64,000 bases of DNA from Mycobacterium xenopi (GTDB lineage Bacteria > Actinomycetota > Actinomycetes > Mycobacteriales > Mycobacteriaceae): positions 806,001 through 870,000 of the forward strand of contig NZ_AP022314.1 in NCBI RefSeq assembly GCF_009936235.1. Direction: 5' to 3'. Position 1 is the stretch's first letter. Each line of letters starts with the position of its first letter. Below the pieces are notes generated by a model. The model had not been told where the DNA came from, did no database searches, and saw nothing but the letters and a program-made list of their open reading frames with translations. Position numbers and translations under genes: made by a program. This document shows positions 54,257-62,393 of this stretch, piece by piece.

Positions 54257-54276
54257 TTTTGACATTTCTGTCAAAA
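54257..54276. promoter_or_regulatory. Perfect inverted repeat upstream of Rieske oxygenase
   Basis: TTTTGACA at 54257-54264 and TGTCAAAA at 54269-54276 are perfect 8-base arms around a four-base spacer, 56 bases before the Rieske start. This is the form of a TetR operator, and a TetR gene is third-codon-overlapped downstream in the same unit. It is also close to a possible -35 (TTGACA). Confidence 0.55.
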
Positions 54277-54331
54277 CGATGCTACCCTCTGACGTCGTCT
54301 GATGAGTCGCATCGCCAGGGAGGGTGCTCGG

Positions 54332-55337
54332 ATGAAACCACTGCCGAGCATGCAGCCGACGGGATGGTTCCAGGTTGCTTGGAGTGCTGATCTCGGGGTT
54401 GGCGAGGTAATACCGCTGCACTATTTTGGCCGCGACTTGGTCGCGTACCGGGGCCACGACGGCACGGTAAATGTCCTCGACGCTCACTGCCGGCATCTCG
54501 GCGCGAATCTCGCGTACGGGGGATGCGTCGTCGACGACGGCATTCAGTGCCCGTTCCACGGGTGGGTCTGGAATGGCGAGGGACGCAATGTCCGCATCCC
54601 GTACCAGAATCGTCCAAACAAAGGCCCGGCGGATCCGTTCCTATCCAGTCACGGAGCGCAACGAGTCCATTTACATTTGGCATGACGCTGCGGGTAGAGA
54701 GCCGTTGTGGCAGGTGCCCTATGGCTTCGAAGTGCTAGGTCCTCACATCGCGTCCCGCAGCTATTACCCGTTCGACGCTGACTGCCGTACCCGGTTCGAG
54801 CGAGTGTCCGTGCATCCTCAGACTATTGCGGAAAACGCCGTCGACCCCCATCATTTCCGGTTCGTCCACCGCACTCCGATCAGCCCCACGGTGCTGCGCG
54901 AATACACCGACGACACAACGTGGTCGGCGAAAGTCGGCTTCGGCAGGCGATGGCTCGACGGTGTCGATCGCCCCGAGGACACCTTGAACACTATCGAAAT
55001 CTACTGGCGCGGTCTCGGAGTGAGCTTCAACGGCGAACATACCCGCGAGGGAGTTCGGGTGATCTCGATCTGCGCTACCCCGGTCAACGAAACCACCTCG
55101 GATATCTTCGCCGGATACTGGATCGACGACGAGTCCAGCGACTTCCCCCAGCGCCTCGCGGCAGCCAAACAGGCACTGCCACAAGATATCGAGATCTGGA
55201 ATCACCAACGCTACATGGATCCGCCGGGGCTTGCGACTTCTGAGGCGGCGGGCTTCAAGCGCCTTCGCGCATGGGCCCGACGCTTCTACCCGGAGGCCGA
55301 TGACCGACCCCAGCTGGCTGTCGCTCATGGCGCCTAA
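54332..55337 (+). pseudogene. Rieske oxygenase (KshA-type) with one-base frameshift
   Basis: The N-terminal Rieske domain binds [2Fe-2S] through CRHLG and CPFHGW. After VRIPYQNRPNK the frame changes near 54622 and continues ARRIRSYPVTERNESIYIWHD. The iron site is ENAVDPHHFRFVH (N, D, H, H) and the end is RRFYPEADDRPQ. An extra G in AAAGGCCCGG explains the shift. Repaired, it is about 335 residues, the normal length of ketosteroid 9-alpha-hydroxylase-like oxygenases. The alternative ATG at 54302 adds ten residues. Confidence 0.85.
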
Positions 55338-55965
55338 CGCCTTCGCCCCGGCCGCCAAACTTCGCAAATCAGACCGGACCCGTCAGGCTATCCTCGAGGG
55401 GGCGCGCATCGCTTTCGCGCGCAAAGGGTTCTCCGGTGTCACCATTCAAGATATCGCAGATTTGGCGCAGGTCACCCGCGCCAACTTCTATTACTACTTC
55501 CATGACAAGAGGCAGTTGTTCATCGAACTGGGCACAGCAACGTATCGTGAAGCCCTGGGTGTGGTGGAGGCGTTCGGTGAGTTGGGCGACGCGCCCGGCA
55601 AAGACGCGATCCGTGATTGGGTTGCCCGCTATTTTGCCTATCTTGATCGCAACGGGGCCTTCGTGATTCGCTCGGCTGAGGACTCACCCGACGACCGCAA
55701 TTTCCGCGCGTCGCGGGCCCGCTCGCACCGTCGGACCGCGCAAGCGTTAGGTGATCGCATTGCCAAGCTATCGACGACCCCGCCTGAGGTGGATTCACCT
55801 GCGCTGGGACTGGCAATTATGGCGATGCTTGAGCGCTCTTGGTTGATGACACAGCACAACGAGATTCCCACAATCTCGCGAGACACGGTTGTGGCGGCAG
55901 TGGCCGAATTGATTAGCAGGCTGGCGGATTCAGACAAGGAGCCACGATGTCATTATCAAACATGA
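55300..55965 (+). CDS. TetR-family regulator
   Basis: HTH segment VTIQDIADLAQVTRANFYYYF. ATG at 55300 overlaps the Rieske gene end; ATG at 55327 is an alternative. The gene lies between the Rieske and isochorismatase-fold genes and overlaps both, so the three are coupled. It probably binds the perfect inverted repeat at 54257. Confidence 0.87.
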   Translation: MTDPSWLSLMAPNAFAPAAKLRKSDRTRQAILEGARIAFARKGFSGVTIQDIADLAQVTRANFYYYFHDKRQLFIELGTATYREALGVVEAFGELGDAPGKDAIRDWVARYFAYLDRNGAFVIRSAEDSPDDRNFRASRARSHRRTAQALGDRIAKLSTTPPEVDSPALGLAIMAMLERSWLMTQHNEIPTISRDTVVAAVAELISRLADSDKEPRCHYQT

Positions 55966-56579
55966 TTTCAGACGATCCGTCCAACGTCGCCGTGGTGTGT
56001 GTCGAATGCCAGAATGGCGTCCTCGGACCCGCGTCGGTGCTTCCTCAGCTAGCCGCAGACGCCTGTGATCTAATCATCAATCTGCGCCGCCTGCTCGATG
56101 CTGCTCGCAGTGCGGGCATTCGCGTTGTGCACGCAACCTACGAAGGGGCCCTCGGCGGCACCGAGGTCGGCACCGCCCGCCTGTGGCGCGCGCTTAGGCC
56201 GGCCACCACCGAATGGGGGCCGGGCAGCGAAGCCACGCAAGTTCTTCCTGAACTGCTGGCGCCGATCGATCTTGTGCTGCCGCGTCACCACGGGTTGTTT
56301 CCCACCGCGGGATCCGAGCTTCTGCCGGTGCTAGCGAACCTCGGTATTCGCACCGTCGTGCTGACCGGTGTGTCGCTGAACCTGGCGTTACCGCACACCG
56401 CGGGAGACACCACCCAGGCTGGCTTCAATCTGGTGGTGCCACGAGACGCTGTAGGCGGCACTCCGGCCGCATACGGCGAGCAGGTGCTTAACCACACCAT
56501 CGCTCTGCTGGGCCGCATCACCACCGTCGATGAACTGATCGGCGCGTGGTCCACCCATAGCGGTGCTCAATCCGCTTAA
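55947..56579 (+). CDS. Isochorismatase-fold protein with altered catalytic residues
   Basis: Cysteine-hydrolase fold with the usual opening VAVVCVECQNGVLG and C-terminal TVVLTGVSLNLAL. Family enzymes have an Asp in the first motif, a Lys after the second strand and a Cys in GVxTxxCV. Here the matching positions read Glu, Arg (LPRHHG) and Ala. The protein may be a binding protein or use other chemistry. It overlaps the TetR gene by 19 bases. Confidence 0.78.
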   Translation: MSLSNMISDDPSNVAVVCVECQNGVLGPASVLPQLAADACDLIINLRRLLDAARSAGIRVVHATYEGALGGTEVGTARLWRALRPATTEWGPGSEATQVLPELLAPIDLVLPRHHGLFPTAGSELLPVLANLGIRTVVLTGVSLNLALPHTAGDTTQAGFNLVVPRDAVGGTPAAYGEQVLNHTIALLGRITTVDELIGAWSTHSGAQSA

Positions 56580-57509
56580 TCGCTGGCATCACCGCGGAGC
56601 TGATCCATGACACCTCTGTATCGCCGATGCTGCGCAGCAGGTCGTTGAGGTGCGTACATGTAGTGATGCAAGTCAGCTCCCTGCGTACCCGGAAATGCAA
56701 GTCAGTCAATGTCATTCCGGATTCTGCGGGCGCTGGCGACCGCAGCCGGACATTTCTTGCCACGACCGCACTCGGGGCACGGCTTCCGAACGCAGAAACA
56801 TACCGTTGTCAACGTCGACCGCGGCGGTCAAAGTATATTCGTGGATGATGGTCTTCTGGCCGTCGCCGCGAACGTAGGTGTCGCGGAACATGGCATCGAT
56901 GTTGGCCTTCTTGGCACTCTGATCGAAAGCGATGTCGAGCCGGCGGCGCCGTCGCATGCCATCAATCGGTAACGGCGCCATTGGATGCCACGCACCCGCA
57001 TCGTCGCCGCCGTCGAGCTCGGGTGCTATCGGACCGGTAACGATGGCCGGGTCGCCAGCCTCGAATGAGCTCAGAAGCAAACCTCCGGTAACGAAGCCGG
57101 CACACTGGTTGGCGACCCGGTAGATAGCCCGACTTCGCGGTGACGCCGAGCACGCCAGAGGGCGACAACGCGTGTCCGGAAATCAATGTTGCTACCGGGA
57201 CGTCGTCAAGCAACGTGTAGCGCAGTTCTTGTCGTTGCCGTAGTTGAGGTGCGGCCCGGTCAACGGCGGCCCTGAGCTCGCTCATAGCCGGCACCCCGCC
57301 AGCCGCGAGATACCGTCAACCGCCGGTATGGTCTCGATATGCCGGACCACCCGCGGAATCATGTCGATTGTCGCATTGAATCGCGCCTGGCCAAGTTCGC
57401 GAGCGGATCGGTCCCGCGCGGTCAGCAGGTCTCGGCCACGTCCGGCGAGATAAACGGGATCGACGGCACCCTCATTGCGGGTGATGTCGATTAAGGTGGT
57501 GCGCCGCAC
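56580..57509 (-). pseudogene. DUF2889 gene, multiple frameshifts
   Basis: Starts VRRTTLIDITR and YLAGRGRDLLTARD, then changes frame near 57290 (LRQRQELRYTLLDDVPVAT, SGHALSPSGVLG), again near 57110 (FEAGDPAIVTGP, TIIHEYTLTAAVDVD) and again near 56760 (TLTDLHFRVRREL, CTHLNDLLRS). These segments in this order form a DUF2889 protein. At least three shifts mean it is inactive. From 57548 to 57715 a 55-codon plus-strand frame is present but not recognised. Confidence 0.75.
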
Positions 57510-57711
57510 CGAACCAGGCTGGCGCGCCGGGTGCGGGTGGTGGGCTCATGAATACCGTGCAACGCATGCAGCTCGAAGGATGGCGAACCCACGTCACTAG
57601 TTGGCATACCGACGTCGGGTCAAGCGCCATTGATGCGCGAGAATTCGTCGGGATCTACAGCGAGCCGTTGAACATCGACTGCCGTACTAGGAATCTCACC
57701 CTTGCGATCTG

Positions 57712-58533
57712 CTAGCGAACCGAGAAGCCTGCATCGAGGGGCCACGCGACGCCGGTGATAAACTTCGCTTCGTCGGAGACAAGCCATGCGACGGCTGCAG
57801 CGATGTCCTCGGGTTGCAGGATCTGGATCGGCAGCGCGTTCTGCATCGCCGCCAGCGCGACGTCGTTAGCGGCAAGCAGTTTGGCCATTGTGTCGTTCAT
57901 GACCATTCCCGTGGCTACACCGGTCGGATGGATGGTGTTGACTCGTATGGAATATTGCGCGAGATCATTTGCCCATACTTGCATGAGACCGACCAGACCG
58001 CGCTTGGAGGCGGTGTAGGCTTGCGCGCCAGCCCGGTCGGTGCCCGTTGCCTTGAGCCCGGCGGTTGAGCTGGTAAGTACGATCGATCCACCGCGTCCGC
58101 CGTCGATGAGTGCCGGGATGGCTGCCCGCACTGTGTTCCACACGCCGACCAAGTTGACGTCGACGATGTCGCGGAAGACCTGTGTCGAATCGCCCCCACC
58201 GGAAAGTCTTATGATTCCGGCGTTGGCGATCACGATGTCGAGACGGCTGAACTCCCGCAGTCCCTCGTCGACCACCTGCTGGACGGCATCGGCATCGCGA
58301 ACATCGGCCTGGCGGGCGATGATTCGCCGACCCTGCTTTTCCACCAGATTGACGGTCTGGTCCAGGTCGTCCGGCCTGGCGTTGGGGTAGTCCATCGACT
58401 CAATGTTGCGGCAGATGTCGAGCGCAATGATGTCCGCGCCCTCGGCGGCCAGCCGGACAGCATGTGCGCGGCCCTGCCCGCGTGCTGCGCCGGTGATGAA
58501 TGCGACCTGGCCCTCCAGATTTCCCATCGGCAC
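57712..58533 (-). CDS. Mycofactocin-type short-chain dehydrogenase
   Basis: 273-residue SDR with dinucleotide motif TGAARGQGRAHAVRLA, the form seen in mycofactocin-coupled dehydrogenases that hold NAD tightly. NAG is at 104-106. Catalytic Ser155/156, Tyr173 and Lys177 lie in the SSTAGLK and AYTASKRG segments. A characteristic insert (NIESMDYPNARPDDL) follows the first Asp. It probably oxidises a steroid-like or aliphatic hydroxyl. Last gene of the minus-strand unit begun by the amidohydrolase. Confidence 0.88.
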   Translation of the reverse strand: MPMGNLEGQVAFITGAARGQGRAHAVRLAAEGADIIALDICRNIESMDYPNARPDDLDQTVNLVEKQGRRIIARQADVRDADAVQQVVDEGLREFSRLDIVIANAGIIRLSGGGDSTQVFRDIVDVNLVGVWNTVRAAIPALIDGGRGGSIVLTSSTAGLKATGTDRAGAQAYTASKRGLVGLMQVWANDLAQYSIRVNTIHPTGVATGMVMNDTMAKLLAANDVALAAMQNALPIQILQPEDIAAAVAWLVSDEAKFITGVAWPLDAGFSVR

Positions 58534-58551
58534 TTATCCTTTCGTTTGTCG

Positions 58552-58764
58552 TCAGGCCGACACGCTGCCGGTGTGGATGCGGGCTTGGTGCAGACCCTCC
58601 TGAGGATCGTCGGTCTCGACTGTCCAGCTGCCGCAGGAGCAATAGCAGCGGTAGCGCCCGTTTACCGGCATGATTGCCTGACCGTCGCAGAAGCCACCCG
58701 TGTTGGCGATACCGCTGACGAACTCCAATGGCTTTTCGTGTAGCGCGCTATCGTGGTCGGACAT
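58552..58764 (-). CDS. Small Cys-rich protein, unknown
   Basis: 70 residues (ATG at 58764) with Cys in GFCDGQ, RCYCSCG, arranged as a possible metal site, and a late His. It sits between the OB-fold and SDR genes in a tight unit. Not recognised; small ferredoxin-like or zinc-binding partner proteins are possible. Confidence 0.65.
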   Translation of the reverse strand: MSDHDSALHEKPLEFVSGIANTGGFCDGQAIMPVNGRYRCYCSCGSWTVETDDPQEGLHQARIHTGSVSA

Positions 58765-58769
58765 TCCGC

Positions 58770-59228
58770 CTAGTCCTTGTCTGATTTGGTTGCCATGGCA
58801 CGGAAGACCGGAAGCAGCCACCCGTCGGAGATCGGCGAGAAGTCCACCTGAGCCGTCATTCCGATCGTCACATCGGCCGGAACGACATCAATGATGTTGG
58901 AGACCAGTCGCGCACCTGGCGCGTCGGGCAGGTCGAGGACGGCCGGCACCAAAGTGAGCTCAGGCATTCCGGGAAAGCCGTGGACCACGGCGAAGCTGTA
59001 AACGGTTGCTTTGCCGGATAATTCAACCCAGTTCACAGCGGCTGATCGGCAGTTAGGGCAGAAAGGCGTCGGTGGCATCCGGAATTCGCCGCACTCGGCA
59101 CATTGTGGTGCTGTCAAGCGGCGCCGTTGGGCGGCCTCCCAGAACGGTTCGGTGGTTTTGTTCACCGCGATGCGGACGAGATCACCGGGGATCGTGGTCG
59201 CCAGAGTCGCGGTCGTGGTTGTGTTCAT
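58770..59228 (-). CDS. DUF35 OB-fold/zinc-ribbon protein, Ltp2 partner type
   Basis: The zinc ribbon is present (CAECGEFRMPPTPFCPNC) followed by an OB fold (KATVYSFAVVHGFPG, ARLVSNIIDV). DUF35 proteins bind the acyl-CoA and activate thiolase-fold aldolases. ATG overlaps the stop of the upstream thiolase-like gene by four bases, strong evidence for an obligate pair. Confidence 0.88.
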   Translation of the reverse strand: MNTTTTATLATTIPGDLVRIAVNKTTEPFWEAAQRRRLTAPQCAECGEFRMPPTPFCPNCRSAAVNWVELSGKATVYSFAVVHGFPGMPELTLVPAVLDLPDAPGARLVSNIIDVVPADVTIGMTAQVDFSPISDGWLLPVFRAMATKSDKD

Positions 59229-60424
59229 GCCGCACGTCCTAAAACGAGGCCGCTGACCGGAAGGCTCGCCGGGCCACCCGTCACCAATGCCAGTTTGGCG
59301 CCGGGCACCTGGTTAATCGCGGTGCCGCGCATCTGTTCAACCCCTTCCACGATGTGGGTCATCCCGATGATGTATGCCTCCGACAGCTGGCCGCCATGGG
59401 TGTTCACCGGGATGGAACCGCCTTGGTAGCGGATCGCGCCGCTCTCCACGAACGGTCCGCCCTCGCCCTTGTCGCAAAAGCCGTAGTCCTCGAGCTGCAT
59501 CACCACCATCGGAGTGAAGTGGTCGTATAGCAGCGCCACGTCGATGTCGGCGGCCGTGATACCCGCCTGACGGTAGAGACGATCGGCGATCGGCTTGTGA
59601 CCCGAGGAGGCGAAGTATTCGTCGGGCATGCCCATCCATGCGAACGCTCTGCCCCATTCCCGCACCCCTCCGTGGGCGACGGCGACCACCGGCACCGGCT
59701 TTTGGCGCAAATCGTGTGCCATGTCCATGCCGGTGGTGATAACAGCGACGGCTCCGTCGGTCTCTTGGCAAAAGTCATACAGGCACAACGGTTCTGCGAT
59801 CATTCGTGCGTTGAAGTAATCCTCGAGTGTCAGTGGTTCACGGTGCAACGCCTTGGGGCGGTTGGCCGCGTTGGCCCGAGTTGACATGGCGACCTCGGCG
59901 AAGGCCTCCCGGCGGGTGCCGTAGAGGTGCATGTGACGTCGGGCCAGCACCGACATCAACTGACCCGGGCCGAACAGGCCAGAGGGCTGCAGAAACGAGT
60001 TGACCGGGTCGGGCTCCATGGCCGAAAACACCGATCCCAGCCGCTGTTTGGACTGCTGTAGCGCCATCACCGTAACCACGACACGGGCATCCCCTGCGAC
60101 AATCGCGGCACGGGCCAGACCGATCGCGCCTGCGGAGCCACCGCCGCCCGCCGTCAGCGCCGCGGTGAACCGGATCTCGGGAATGCCGAGCGTTTCGACA
60201 AAATCGGCGGTATCCATCTTCTCGGCGTAACCGGCGGCGGCGCCGGAATAGTAAGCAAAGCCGTCGATGTCGGTGACCGACAGCCCGGCGTCTTCACAGG
60301 CGGCCAGAATCGCTTCGCAGGCCAGCTCCAGCGTGGTTTTGGGCAGCGACTGGCCGCGCTTGTAATACGCTGTCGCACCGATGCCGACGATCGCAACGTC
60401 GCACAAACCAGTGGTGCCAGGCAC
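59225..60424 (-). CDS. Thiolase-fold lipid-transfer protein (Ltp2-like aldolase)
   Basis: 399-residue thiolase-superfamily protein. The nucleophile Cys motif is replaced by LTAGGGGSAGAIGLAR, as in Ltp2-type enzymes that act as retro-aldolases on steroid side-chain beta-hydroxy acyl-CoAs. Late motifs are LLYDHFTPMVVMQLEDYGF and NTHGGQLSEAYI. Coupled with the DUF35 gene. Family role is established for Ltp2; the substrate here is inferred. Confidence 0.85.
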   Translation of the reverse strand: MPGTTGLCDVAIVGIGATAYYKRGQSLPKTTLELACEAILAACEDAGLSVTDIDGFAYYSGAAAGYAEKMDTADFVETLGIPEIRFTAALTAGGGGSAGAIGLARAAIVAGDARVVVTVMALQQSKQRLGSVFSAMEPDPVNSFLQPSGLFGPGQLMSVLARRHMHLYGTRREAFAEVAMSTRANAANRPKALHREPLTLEDYFNARMIAEPLCLYDFCQETDGAVAVITTGMDMAHDLRQKPVPVVAVAHGGVREWGRAFAWMGMPDEYFASSGHKPIADRLYRQAGITAADIDVALLYDHFTPMVVMQLEDYGFCDKGEGGPFVESGAIRYQGGSIPVNTHGGQLSEAYIIGMTHIVEGVEQMRGTAINQVPGAKLALVTGGPASLPVSGLVLGRAA

Positions 60425-60427
60425 GGC

Positions 60428-61564
60428 TTAAGCTGCTTCCGCAGGAACAGGGGGAACGTGGGGAAACAGTTCGTAGAACGTTCCCTGGGTGATCCGCAGC
60501 CGGGTTTGCTCGCTGACCCCGTCAAACAGCGTCTTCAGTGTGTCCTGGGTATGGCCGAACGTACCCTCCATGTGCGGGTAGTCACTGCCGAACATCACGT
60601 TGCGGTATCCCATGTGTTCATAGGCAGCGACCGCGGTTTCGTCGTGCTGGAACGACGCATATACCTGGTTGTAGAGGATTTCTTTGGGGTTTCGGCTTAG
60701 TTTGGGACGCACCGCCATGTGGTGTTGGCGGTAGCCCTCGACCATCCGGTCGCCAAGGAACGGAACCCACGTGGCCCCACCCTCGGAAATGAGCACTTTC
60801 AAGTTCGGGTGACGGTCCAGCGCCCCGGAGGCCACCATCTTCATCGCCGCCCGCTGACCGGAGAAGGTGGTCTCGGCGTAATTCATCACTGCGCCGCCCG
60901 GCCCCCGGTACACCAAGCCCAATCCACCGCTGGCACCACCCACCGTCATGTTCACCGGGTCGGTGCCGATATGGAAGGCCAGTACCATGCTGGCTTCTTC
61001 GGCGGCCGCCCAGAACGGTTCCCAGCTCTCGCGGTGCCAGTCGTCGGCGCTCGGGTGCGGCGTGGTCGGCAAGAAGACCGCCTTGAATCCGTGTTCGGCC
61101 GCCCAATGCAACTCCTCGACCGCGTCGTCGACATTCAACGTCGAGACCTGCGCGGTCACGACGTAGCGATCCGACACAGACGCGATCTCGTCGAGCGCCC
61201 ATTCGTTGCTGGCCCGAATGCACGCCTTGAGCAATTCGGGCGTGCGGAAACTTGAGGCCCACATGCCGAGTGACGGGAAGATCACCTCACCCCATACACC
61301 TTCCTTGTCCAGGTCGGCAAGCCGGGCCCGCGCGTCGCGGCTGCCTTGTGGCTTCATGCTTTCTTCGGCGAACTTCACCATCGCCGAGGAGGGCAGCTTG
61401 CGCCTGAAGATCTGGCCGTCGACGTAAACGGTTTCCCATTCCCCGTCGGGATCCTTTTCGGCGCGTGGGGTCAGTTCGGCGAGACGCTTGGGCAACCGCG
61501 ACTGCCACAGGTCGTCAGGTTCCAGAAAGTGGGAATCACCCGAGTTCGTCCAGATCTTGGTCAT
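60428..61564 (-). CDS. Amidohydrolase-2 family metal-dependent hydrolase
   Basis: 378 residues with NSGDSHFLEP in place of the HxH metal motif, LAFHIGTD, HPNLKVLISEGG and SDYPHMEGT holding metal-site residues. Related ring-cleavage or decarboxylase-type enzymes occur in steroid and aromatic catabolism. It is the first gene of the minus-strand unit, three bases before the thiolase-fold gene. A truncated relative is at 29546. Confidence 0.87.
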   Translation of the reverse strand: MTKIWTNSGDSHFLEPDDLWQSRLPKRLAELTPRAEKDPDGEWETVYVDGQIFRRKLPSSAMVKFAEESMKPQGSRDARARLADLDKEGVWGEVIFPSLGMWASSFRTPELLKACIRASNEWALDEIASVSDRYVVTAQVSTLNVDDAVEELHWAAEHGFKAVFLPTTPHPSADDWHRESWEPFWAAAEEASMVLAFHIGTDPVNMTVGGASGGLGLVYRGPGGAVMNYAETTFSGQRAAMKMVASGALDRHPNLKVLISEGGATWVPFLGDRMVEGYRQHHMAVRPKLSRNPKEILYNQVYASFQHDETAVAAYEHMGYRNVMFGSDYPHMEGTFGHTQDTLKTLFDGVSEQTRLRITQGTFYELFPHVPPVPAEAA

Positions 61565-61634
61565 CGCTCCTCCAACGGGCCGCTGCTCGGCTTACATCGA
61601 GGATGGCAGGTCGCCGGGAGAAAGTCCAGTACTT

Positions 61635-61652
61635 TTAATGGATACATATTAA
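61635..61652. promoter_or_regulatory. AT-rich inverted repeat in amidohydrolase/TetR divergent gap
   Basis: TTAAT at 61635-61639 and ATTAA at 61648-61652 face each other in an AT-rich stretch between the divergent amidohydrolase and TetR genes. Likely promoter and operator zone; the arms are short, so the site is tentative. Confidence 0.35.
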
Positions 61653-61709
61653 TATTTTGGGATAGCGTTGTGCAGGTCAGACTGGTAGCGACGCCGAAGG
61701 AGGTGCCCG

Positions 61710-62390
61710 ATGGCTGGTAGTGAGCTGCCCGCGGCTACGCGTCGTCGTAACGCGTCGGGCGAAGCGACACGGGTGATGCTCATGGAGGTGGCTGAGCGGC
61801 TATTCGCCACCCAGGGCATCCAAGCGGTGACGCTGCGCGAAATCCAGGAAGCCGCCGGCCAATCCAACACATCGGTGATTCGCTACCACTTCGGCTCACG
61901 AGACGGCTTGATCCGGGCCCTGATCGCGTTCCGCCAGCACACGCTCGGCACCGTCAGGCAGCAGATGCTTGAGCGGATGCGTGAGGAGGGCAAGGAGGCT
62001 GACCCCCGAGCAGTGGTGTGGCTGCTGGTGCGGCCGCTCGCCGACAGCATCAGGGCTGGGGAGATGTTCGTGCCGTTTTTGGCCCGGCTCGCCGAGGATC
62101 CGCGAGCCCGCAGTGACTACTGGCCGGATCACCTCGACGATGATTGGACGCAGGAGAAACTGGAGGAGTTGGTCGAGGCTGCGCTGCAGGACTTGCCCGA
62201 CCGGATCCGGCGAGGACGCACCTTCCAGCTCTACATCGGCATTGTCAACGTGTTGGGCCAATCCGCGCGGTCGGGCCAAGAAATCAGCGAAGCACAGCTG
62301 CACAACTACGTCGACGGGTGGGTAGGCATGCTCACCGCGCCGGTATCCTACGAGACCCGTGCCCTGCTCACCCAACCACGCGGCAGCTAA
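61710..62390 (+). CDS. TetR-family regulator divergent from catabolic operon
   Basis: 226 residues with HTH VTLREIQEAAGQSNTSVIRYHF. Divergent from the amidohydrolase operon with 145 bases between, so it probably controls that operon and itself. Convergent with the CoA-transferase gene. Confidence 0.88.
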   Translation: MAGSELPAATRRRNASGEATRVMLMEVAERLFATQGIQAVTLREIQEAAGQSNTSVIRYHFGSRDGLIRALIAFRQHTLGTVRQQMLERMREEGKEADPRAVVWLLVRPLADSIRAGEMFVPFLARLAEDPRARSDYWPDHLDDDWTQEKLEELVEAALQDLPDRIRRGRTFQLYIGIVNVLGQSARSGQEISEAQLHNYVDGWVGMLTAPVSYETRALLTQPRGS

Positions 62391-62393
62391 CGG

